DNA of 37,038 nucleotides from JADHLJ01 sp038116915 (GTDB lineage Bacteria > Pseudomonadota > Alphaproteobacteria > Thalassobaculales > Thalassobaculaceae), in assembly GCA_038116915.1 (NCBI GenBank), contig JAYOEU010000021.1, forward strand, positions 1 through 37,038, given 5' to 3'. A program made the position numbers and the translations under genes. A model generated the notes under the pieces. That model had not been told where the DNA came from. It saw only the letters and a program-made list of their open reading frames with translations, and ran no database searches. Shown piece by piece: positions 31,048-37,038 of this stretch. The first letter of the stretch is position 1; every line of letters starts with the position of its first letter.

Positions 31048-32685
31048 TCACCCCTCCGCCGCGACGAAGCCCAAGGCCTGCCGCGCGGTACGTGTCGTGT
31101 GCTTGCGCTTGAGCGGGGAGTTCAGGAACCGGTTCACCGACGCCGCGACAAGGCCGGCCCAAGGCGCGTCGGGCCGGGCGAGGATCTCTTCGCGGGCGGC
31201 CACCGTCAGCTTCACCAGATGGGCCGAGACGATGTACTCGAACTGGCCATGGTCGAAAACCTCGCGGCTGGCTTCGTCGAGGAAGGCAAGGGGGTCATGG
31301 ACAAGCCAGACCGACACGTTCTGATCGGCGTCGGTATACTTCGCATTGCGTCCGGTAAAGCAGGCAAGCTGCAGCAGCACATCCGGCCAGATTTCGGGAT
31401 GCCGTTCCGCCTGTACCCGCCCGGCATTGGCGAAGGTGAGGGCGTGGGTGAAGTCGAGCCAGTTGATGTTGTCCGGCACCGGACGGTGATCCTGGTTCAT
31501 GACGGCCATGTCGAAATGCAGCATCTGCCACGCCGCGGCGCTCACGAGGGCGTCGAACAGACCGGCGGGATCAGCCGACGCGGACAAGGCCGTCTCCAGG
31601 GCCTGGTTGACGCCCAGATGACGGAAAGTCTCGCCGTCCACAGGCGCTCGACCGGCCCCATTCCAGGCCGCACGGGTCTTGCCATAGGCGCGGAACTCGG
31701 GAATCAGATCCTCACGGCTGGCATAAACCAGGGAACGCGTGAGACTGAGATAAACCGGGACCGCCATATCCTCACCCAGGGCCTCGACAAGCTGGCGGGC
31801 CTTATAGGTGAAGATCATCGAATGGCCGAAATCCTGGTAATGCGCGGCGGCGGCCCGGCTGAGCGGCCCATCCAATGCCGTCACTCCCGCGCTTTCCGAC
31901 AAGGTGCCCCTGACCAGAGCCATCGCGGCGGCCTCGTCCTCGTCCTCGATCGCCTGGACCAGTGCCTCCGGATCAAAAGTCTTCTGTCCGTCCGGAAACG
32001 GGAATTCCCGCCAGCGCAGACTGTCCCAGCAGAGATGGCCGACAATCTCCAGCAAGGGCACAAGGTTCCGCGTCGCATCCCCGCCTGCCAGCCGGCCACG
32101 CAGGTCAAGCCAGTCCGGCGCCGCCGCCAGGGCGTGGGTGGTGCCGTATTCGAAGCGCCGGTGGGTCCAGTCGATGGCACGGCGCACCGCGTCCAAAGGG
32201 TCGCCTCCGGCCTTTTCAAGCCGGGCGATTTCGCGGGCCATGCGGTCATATTCATGATCCTCGAAACTGTCCCGGAGATTCTCCAGCGCGCTCGCAATCT
32301 GTTGCTCCGCCGGCGGATCGGCGACGTCGAGCCAGATCACGCCGTCCCGGACATCCACCGGATAGCGCCGCAAACGGTCGCCGCCCACCAAGGTCTCGCC
32401 GGATAGGAGATCGAATTTCCAATTGTGCCAATTGCAGGTCAGAACGCAGCCTCCATCGTCCGATGCAACCGACCCCTCCATCAGTGGATAGCCCTCGTGC
32501 GGACACCGATTGTTGCAGGCGTGAACCTGGTCCCGCGTTCGGATCAACAGGATTTGCTTTCCGCCGGCGCGCAGGATTCGCCGTTCGCCCGGCGCTATCT
32601 CGGACAAGACCGGACCCTCGATCCAGTCGGAAGAGACGCCGCTGTTCGGATCAGCGGACGAGCCAAGCACTTCGGCGGTCGACAT
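31048..32685 (-). CDS. Rieske [2Fe-2S] domain fused to a large domain of unknown function
   Basis: 545-residue protein. Residues about 20-125 are a Rieske domain with ligands Cys61, His63 (RCPHEGYPL) and Cys84, His87 (CNWHNWKF), as in the ferredoxin-like components and oxygenases. The remaining 420 residues match no family I know. They are mostly helical, with many His, Trp and Asp (HLCWDSLRWREFPFPDG, DFGHSMIFTYKARQL, HFDMAVMNQDHRPVPDNINW). They do not look like the Rieske oxygenase catalytic domain, since no 2-His-1-Asp facial triad spacing is recognisable. The start is the ATG at 32685, because GGAGGA sits six bases before it; an ATG two codons upstream directly abuts that site. It is monocistronic, convergent with the ThDP-enzyme gene. 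Confidence 0.82.
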   Translation of the reverse strand: MSTAEVLGSSADPNSGVSSDWIEGPVLSEIAPGERRILRAGGKQILLIRTRDQVHACNNRCPHEGYPLMEGSVASDDGGCVLTCNWHNWKFDLLSGETLVGGDRLRRYPVDVRDGVIWLDVADPPAEQQIASALENLRDSFEDHEYDRMAREIARLEKAGGDPLDAVRRAIDWTHRRFEYGTTHALAAAPDWLDLRGRLAGGDATRNLVPLLEIVGHLCWDSLRWREFPFPDGQKTFDPEALVQAIEDEDEAAAMALVRGTLSESAGVTALDGPLSRAAAAHYQDFGHSMIFTYKARQLVEALGEDMAVPVYLSLTRSLVYASREDLIPEFRAYGKTRAAWNGAGRAPVDGETFRHLGVNQALETALSASADPAGLFDALVSAAAWQMLHFDMAVMNQDHRPVPDNINWLDFTHALTFANAGRVQAERHPEIWPDVLLQLACFTGRNAKYTDADQNVSVWLVHDPLAFLDEASREVFDHGQFEYIVSAHLVKLTVAAREEILARPDAPWAGLVAASVNRFLNSPLKRKHTTRTARQALGFVAAEG

Positions 32686-32749
32686 GGGCATTCCTCCGAT
32701 TGTTCAAGAGGAAGCTTCGCATACCAAGCCATTAAATCAAGAAAAATCT

Positions 32750-33517
32750 TTATAAAGTCAGACTTGATGCCAAGGAGGCACCCTCCAAAAGCCTGCGGGC
32801 GGCCTCTGTGTAAGTGCCGTCAGCCTGGTGCAGCACAGTCCCGGCGTCGATCCGAGCCGGCGTGCGAACATCCTTGCGGGCCCGCACGATCAGCCGCTTT
32901 GCCGGATGCCCCGCCTTAGGCCAAAGCGGATGAATGACGATCTCTCCGAACCCACCGATCAGAGTGGCGATGACCCGGTCGATCTGGTCGGAACGGTGGA
33001 TCATGGCGATACTGCCCTTGGGCTTGAGCGCCCGCGCCGCCGCATCGATCCAGGCCTTCAGCCCCTCCTCCCCCTCCATATTCGCCGAATGCCGCATATG
33101 GTCCGGCGAGGCGGTCGCGGCACCCGCTTCCAAATAGGGCGGGTTCATGAGCACCCGATCGAAGCTGCCGGGCGCAATGGCCGCCGGCGGCTCTGCAACT
33201 GATCCCTGAAGAATTTCAAGGCGCGGCGCAAATCCGTTTTCCGCCGCATTGCGACGGGCCAGATCGACGAGATCCACATTTCGCTCCAGCCCGACCACGC
33301 TGATGTCCGGGCATCGCGCCAGCAGGCAAAGCGAAATGGCGGCTACACCGCAGCCCATGTCCAGAACCCGGTCACCCGCCTTCGGTTCAACCGCCGCCGC
33401 CAAAAGCACCGGATCAACCGCCACGCGATAGCCGCGCGTCGGCTGCCAGAGAGCCACCTTGCCGGCCAGCAAGGCGTCGCGGGTGAACGCCGGTTCAGTG
33501 GATGTCGAGCTGCTCAC
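32750..33517 (-). CDS. N6-adenine methyltransferase, TrmN6-like
   Basis: 255-residue SAM-dependent methyltransferase. The SAM motif is VLDMGCGVAAISL (51-63) and the amino-methylating motif is NPPY (125-128), typical of N6-adenine and tRNA/rRNA methylases. Together with the N-terminal LWQPTRGYRVAVDPVLLAAAV it resembles TrmN6 (YfiC), which methylates A37 of tRNA1(Val). No ATG is available: the start is a GTG at 33517 preceded by GAGGA at 5 bases, overlapping the end of the DUF2007 gene by 23 bases. The longer open frame upstream has no support. Target RNA is by analogy only. Confidence 0.88.
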   Translation of the reverse strand: MSSSTSTEPAFTRDALLAGKVALWQPTRGYRVAVDPVLLAAAVEPKAGDRVLDMGCGVAAISLCLLARCPDISVVGLERNVDLVDLARRNAAENGFAPRLEILQGSVAEPPAAIAPGSFDRVLMNPPYLEAGAATASPDHMRHSANMEGEEGLKAWIDAAARALKPKGSIAMIHRSDQIDRVIATLIGGFGEIVIHPLWPKAGHPAKRLIVRARKDVRTPARIDAGTVLHQADGTYTEAARRLLEGASLASSLTL

Positions 33518-33728
33518 CGGCGTCCTCGAGTATCCGCCGTGCTTCGTCGTGATCATCGGTGCTGACCATGAGACGGCGGGGAATGGCGTTGCCGCTGCCC
33601 TCAAGAATGCTCATATGATTGTCCAGGATCACCGCTTCGATTCCGCCGTCCTTCAGCAACGCCGTAAGAAAGGACAGGTGGACAACGTCGGTTGAACGGA
33701 GCAATTCCTTCATCAGCGCATCCGACAT
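33495..33728 (-). CDS. DUF2007 family protein
   Basis: 77-residue protein of the DUF2007 family, often labelled 'putative signal-transducing protein' with a ferredoxin-like fold; function is not known. It begins MKELLRSTDVVHLSFLTALL after a short MSDAL leader and includes the typical IEAVILDNHMSILEGSGNAIPRRLMV block. It is divergent from the polyprenyl synthase gene and coupled to the methyltransferase by a 23-base overlap. I remember this gene order from other Rhodospirillales. Confidence 0.87.
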   Translation of the reverse strand: MSDALMKELLRSTDVVHLSFLTALLKDGGIEAVILDNHMSILEGSGNAIPRRLMVSTDDHDEARRILEDAGEQLDIH

Positions 33729-33842
33729 TTTGGCGCCAACCGCATGCGGCGTGGGGTCGCGTGACGATCGCCAGGGTTGACCGGTGGAAAACCAGTCCTA
33801 TTCTGCCGCGCGGGGAATCGTCAAGTTGAACGGAGTGGGGCT

Positions 33843-34862
33843 TTGGCGGCGATCATCGATTTCAAGAAAAACGGCGGCGGACCGAAAGCGTCGTTGGAGC
33901 CGCTATTGCGGCTGGTCAGCGCCGATCTTGATCGGGTCAATGCGACGATTCTGGAACATATGCAAAGCCCGGTTCATCTGATCCCGCAACTTGCGGGTCA
34001 TTTGATCGCGGCTGGCGGCAAGCGGCTCCGTCCGATGCTCACTCTCGGAGCGGCGGCGCTGTGCGGCTATGGCGGAGACCGCCATGTCCGGCTCGCCGCC
34101 TGTGTCGAGTTCATCCATACCGCGACGCTGCTGCACGACGATGTGGTCGACGAGAGCAACCTCAGACGCGGTCAGGAATCCGCCAACGCGGTCTGGGGCA
34201 ACCAGGCAAGCGTCCTGGTCGGCGACTTCCTGTTCAGCAGGTCCTTCGAGCTCATGGTCGCGGACGGCTCGCTTCAGGTTCTGAAAATCCTGTCCAGCGC
34301 GTCCGCGGTAATCGCCGAGGGCGAGGTGCAGCAACTCATCACCACCAACGACACGGCGACCGGTGAGACCGCTTATCTCGAAGTCATCCAGTCGAAGACC
34401 GCCGCCTTGTTCGCCGCCGCCGCCCGGATCGGCGCGGTCGTGGCGGGCCGGCCTAAGGCCGAGGAAGACGCGTTGGACGCTTACGGCACCAATCTCGGGG
34501 TCGCATTCCAGCTGATCGACGATGCGCTCGACTATTCCGCCAAGCAGGCCGAACTCGGCAAGACGGTCGGCGACGATTTCCGGGAGGGCAAGATCACGCT
34601 TCCGGTGATCCTGGCCTTCCGGCGCGGCACCGAGGAGGAGCGGACCTTCTGGCGCCGCTGCCTGGAGGATCTGGATCAGAACGCCGGCGATCTCGAGCGC
34701 GCGCAGGGGCTGATCCAGCAGCATGGCGCCTTGGCCGACACGGTGGCACGGGCCCGTCATTACGCGGCGATCGCCCGCGACGCGCTCGGCCTGTTCCCGG
34801 ACGGAGAGCCCAAGCGGGCATTGACCGAAGTCGTCGATTTCTGCGTTGAACGGGCATACTAG
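33843..34862 (+). CDS. ispB: Long-chain trans-polyprenyl diphosphate synthase (ubiquinone side chain)
   Basis: 339-residue all-trans polyprenyl diphosphate synthase that builds the octa- or decaprenyl tail of ubiquinone from FPP and IPP. First Asp-rich motif DDVVD at 99-103 (LLHDDVVDESNLRRG) and second DDALD at 226-230. GGKRLRP (58-64) is the IPP-binding motif. The residue before the first motif that sets chain length cannot be read reliably. The start is a TTG at 33843, preceded by GGAG at 7 bases; the frame is open 22 codons further, but that part is not conserved. It is divergent from the DUF2007 gene; the 114-base space between should hold both promoters. Confidence 0.93.
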   Translation: MAAIIDFKKNGGGPKASLEPLLRLVSADLDRVNATILEHMQSPVHLIPQLAGHLIAAGGKRLRPMLTLGAAALCGYGGDRHVRLAACVEFIHTATLLHDDVVDESNLRRGQESANAVWGNQASVLVGDFLFSRSFELMVADGSLQVLKILSSASAVIAEGEVQQLITTNDTATGETAYLEVIQSKTAALFAAAARIGAVVAGRPKAEEDALDAYGTNLGVAFQLIDDALDYSAKQAELGKTVGDDFREGKITLPVILAFRRGTEEERTFWRRCLEDLDQNAGDLERAQGLIQQHGALADTVARARHYAAIARDALGLFPDGEPKRALTEVVDFCVERAY

Positions 34863-34879
34863 CGACCGTTTCACACGTT

Positions 34880-36187
34880 TCAGGCGCGCGCCATCCGGTC
34901 CAGCGACTCGCCCAGCGCCTGGTCAAGGATCGCGGCGGCGGTGTCGATCTCTTCCGTCGTAACCGTCAGCGGCGGGGCGATGCGCCAGACCGAGCCACGC
35001 TCGGGGCGGCGGCGGATGTTCATCGAGAGGCCGAGCTCCAGGCACCGCTCCGTCGTCATCGCGCCGAGCTTGTGATGGGGCACCCGTCCCTCGCGGTCTT
35101 CCACCAGCTCCACGCCGATCAGCAGACCCTGGCCGCGCACATCGCCGATCACCTCGTATTTCTGTTGCAGGTCCAGCATCCGGTCACGCAGATACGCTCC
35201 GGTCTCGCGTGCCCGCTCGATCAGGTTCTCGCTTTTCAGGGTCTTGAGCACCGCGATCCCGACCGCCGCCGGCAAGGGGTCGGAAACGTGGCTGGTATAG
35301 TGCGAGAAGCCGCGTTCATACGCCGTCCGCTCGATTTCGTCGGAGGTGATCGTGGCCGCGAGCGGGATGCCGCCGCCGAGGGTCTTGGAAACCGACATGA
35401 TGTCCGGAACGACACCGAGGCCGCTGGCCGAGAACCATTCGCCGATGCGTCCGAAGGCGGTCTGCGCCTCATCGAAGATCAGCATAAGGCCCCGCGCCTC
35501 GCATTCCCGCCGGAGCGCCTGGAAATAGCCGTCGGGCGGCACAATAACCCCGCCGGCGGACAGGATGGGCTCGGCGATCACCGCGGCGGAATCGCCGGTC
35601 CACTGCATGTCGATCATCCTGAATCCGATCCGCATGCAGGTGAGGTCGCAGGCATCCCGGCAATGCTCCACCGGACAGCGATAGGCGTTCGGCTCCGGGA
35701 TCGCGTAGACCCCGGGCATGGTCGGGCCGTGGTTCTTGCGGTCGCTCGCCATCGACACAGCCGCACCGCCACCACCCGCGCCATGCCAGGAGCCGCCGAG
35801 AGCCACGGTCTCATACCCGCCGGTCGCGAACTTGGCTAGCTTCAGCGCCGCCTCGTTGGCCTCACCGCCGGTATTGAGGAACATCGACTTGGAAAGCGGC
35901 GGCGGCAGGATCTCGGCCATGTCCTCGGCAAGTTCGGCGACCGTATCGGGAATCATCCCGCTGAACAGATGGATGGAGTTGTCGGCGGCCCCCTTGATCG
36001 CCTCGACGATCGCCGGATGGTTATGCCCGAGGGTTGAGCACATCTGCCCAGAGGTGAAATCCAGGATCGCGCGCCCATTTTTGTCCCAGACCCAGGACCC
36101 CTTGGCGCGGACAATGATCTCGGGGAAGGACTCGGAGGTGTAGCGGATCAGATGATCGCCGAGGGCTGGCTGGTTGGGGACAGGCAT
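34880..36187 (-). CDS. Class III PLP aminotransferase, 2,2-dialkylglycine decarboxylase-like
   Basis: 435-residue PLP enzyme. The Schiff-base lysine is Lys268 (SVSKTLGGGIPLAA) and the pyridine-binding Asp is Asp239 (FDEAQT). The overall sequence follows 2,2-dialkylglycine decarboxylase closely: ILDFTSGQM, LFSGM, AEPILSAGGVI, YTSHVSDPLPAAVG and LSMNI. The reaction could be decarboxylation-dependent transamination or simple transamination. An extra Cys-rich insert is present at 171-184 (RCPVEHCRDACDLTC, spacing C-x4-C-x3-C-x3-C), possibly a metal site; similar inserts occur in some relatives. GGAGG lies five bases before the ATG at 36187. Convergent with the polyprenyl synthase gene, with only 17 bases between. 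Confidence 0.88.
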   Translation of the reverse strand: MPVPNQPALGDHLIRYTSESFPEIIVRAKGSWVWDKNGRAILDFTSGQMCSTLGHNHPAIVEAIKGAADNSIHLFSGMIPDTVAELAEDMAEILPPPLSKSMFLNTGGEANEAALKLAKFATGGYETVALGGSWHGAGGGGAAVSMASDRKNHGPTMPGVYAIPEPNAYRCPVEHCRDACDLTCMRIGFRMIDMQWTGDSAAVIAEPILSAGGVIVPPDGYFQALRRECEARGLMLIFDEAQTAFGRIGEWFSASGLGVVPDIMSVSKTLGGGIPLAATITSDEIERTAYERGFSHYTSHVSDPLPAAVGIAVLKTLKSENLIERARETGAYLRDRMLDLQQKYEVIGDVRGQGLLIGVELVEDREGRVPHHKLGAMTTERCLELGLSMNIRRRPERGSVWRIAPPLTVTTEEIDTAAAILDQALGESLDRMARA

Positions 36188-36271
36188 GGGAACCTCCGAA
36201 GGACGAGCGATCGGGCGAGTGTGCCTGAAAACAGAAGTGTGGCAATGGGGTTGCCGGGATTGTCGAGTGCG

Positions 36272-37038
36272 CTACGCCTTTAACGACGCCCGCACCCCCG
36301 CGAACAGATCCACCGACCGCCGGGCTTCCTCCAAGGTCATGTCCCCAAAGGCGAAACGGCAGAGGAAGTAGTTGATGCCCGCCGCCTCGGACTGCGTGCG
36401 AATGACCTCGGCGACCTCGTCCGGAGTGCCGGCGATGGCTTGCCCGGCCTCGATCAACTCGTCGAAGCTATTGGGAAAGGAGACGCCGATCGGAGCCGAG
36501 CCATGCCGGTCCCAGAGCCGATAGAAGCCGGCGCGCCATGGCTTGTAGGCCCGGCGCGCCACCTCCAGCGCCGCCTCGCGGTCCTCGGCGATAACCACAT
36601 GCCGCGTCATCCCCATGCACGGCAGATCGTCCTCCTTGCGCCCCGCCGCCGCCCAGGTCGCGCGGTAGCGGTCGGTCACCGCGCGCACCCGCTCGGCCGT
36701 CTGGTTGGAGATGATGTTGATCCCGTTCTCGGCCGGCCAGACCGCGCTGTCCGGCAGCCCGACGCCCATCCAGAGCGGCGGGTGCGGGTTTTGCACCGGC
36801 TTCAGGACGACCGGCATTTCCTTGACCTTGTAGTAGGTTCCGTCGAAGAAAAGATCGCCGCCGCCGCCGGCCCCGATGGCGAGGCCCCGGCGGATCAGCT
36901 CGAAGGCCTCCCGGTACATGGCCGGAGCCTGCTCCGGGGTGATGCCGAAATAGGCGTTCTCGATCGGCGAGATCCCACGCCCGATGCCGAAATCCAGCCG
37001 CCCGCCGCTCATCTGGTCGAGCATGCAGATCTCTTCCA
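36272..37038 (-). CDS. LLM-class flavin-dependent oxidoreductase, partial
   Basis: C-terminal 255 or so residues of a luciferase-like flavin oxidoreductase; the N-terminus lies beyond the window end. The frame is open to the edge and reads EEICMLDQMSGGRLDFGIGRG, a classic LLM block, then PPLWMGVGLPDSAVWPAENG and AIAGTPDEVAEVI near the C-terminus. Substrate unknown. It is not closely similar by eye to the LLM enzyme at 21739-22770. It lies 84 bases upstream of the aminotransferase gene on the same strand, so the two may be cotranscribed. Confidence 0.88.
   Translation of the reverse strand, partial: EEICMLDQMSGGRLDFGIGRGISPIENAYFGITPEQAPAMYREAFELIRRGLAIGAGGGGDLFFDGTYYKVKEMPVVLKPVQNPHPPLWMGVGLPDSAVWPAENGINIISNQTAERVRAVTDRYRATWAAAGRKEDDLPCMGMTRHVVIAEDREAALEVARRAYKPWRAGFYRLWDRHGSAPIGVSFPNSFDELIEAGQAIAGTPDEVAEVIRTQSEAAGINYFLCRFAFGDMTLEEARRSVDLFAGVRASLKA

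Noticed and set aside
1..37038. CRISPR arrays, tRNA or rRNA genes, insertion sequences, phage genes
   Set aside because: No regularly spaced repeats, no cloverleaf or rRNA sequence and no transposase or phage-like protein was seen on either strand.

Overview
The window is GC-rich and gene-dense. It reads like a chromosomal stretch of an alphaproteobacterium, most likely of the Rhodospirillales type. The reasons are high-GC codon use, chains of ATGA start/stop overlaps, a suf operon with an Rrf2 regulator and sufT, an NDH-SelD fusion, a polyprenyl synthase divergent from a DUF2007/TrmN6-like pair, and dispersed palindromic repeats of a kind I remember from alphaproteobacteria. The taxon is an inference. 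One 100-N assembly gap lies at 10131-10230.

Layout. 1-552 (minus): two small genes I do not recognise, the first cut by the window edge, in locally more AT-rich DNA. 570-6726 (minus): complete SUF iron-sulfur operon, transcribed as regulator-sufB-sufC-sufD-sufS-sufT-sufA. 7055-14041 (plus): msrA, an unusual IlvD/Edd-family dehydratase, a cupin, a small secreted protein, then an SbcD/SbcC-like nuclease-ATPase pair whose ATPase has no zinc-hook CxxC. 14183-16039 (minus): SLC13-type permease with two RCK_C domains. 16081-17289 (minus): acyl-CoA-dehydrogenase-like gene broken by an in-frame TGA. 17472-19667 (plus): NDH-SelD fusion. 19724-24927 (minus): SDR dehydrogenase, AMDase/maleate-isomerase-like protein, LLM flavin enzyme, GST and class III CoA-transferase, with two copies of a long palindromic repeat bracketing the middle pair. 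25053-26973 (minus): membrane class III adenylate cyclase and a conserved Trp/Cys-rich protein. 27094-31004: LysR regulator divergent from an acyl-CoA-dehydrogenase-fold enzyme and a ThDP enzyme broken by an in-frame TAG. 31048-32685 (minus): Rieske domain fused to a large unrecognised domain. 32750-34862: TrmN6-like methyltransferase, DUF2007 protein and divergent polyprenyl diphosphate synthase. 34880-37038 (minus): dialkylglycine-decarboxylase-like class III aminotransferase and a partial LLM enzyme.

How the genes work together. The suf operon supplies Fe-S clusters and is probably controlled by its own cluster-sensing first gene. The neighbouring msrA (oxidised methionine repair) fits an oxidative-stress setting. 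The IlvD-like dehydratase and the Rieske protein are likely Fe-S clients. Much of the right half is small-molecule catabolism: acyl-CoA chemistry, CoA transfer, flavin monooxygenases and SDR.

The strongest lead for a less-described system is the LysR / ACAD-fold / ThDP-enzyme unit at 27094-31004. The ACAD-fold protein has non-acidic residues at both usual catalytic-base sites. It carries a Gln and an Arg where I recall functional residues in 3-sulfinopropanoyl-CoA desulfinase. The promoter region between it and the regulator carries two perfect inverted repeats. Other leads are the hookless SbcCD-like pair, the divergent IlvD paralogue and the Rieske fusion.
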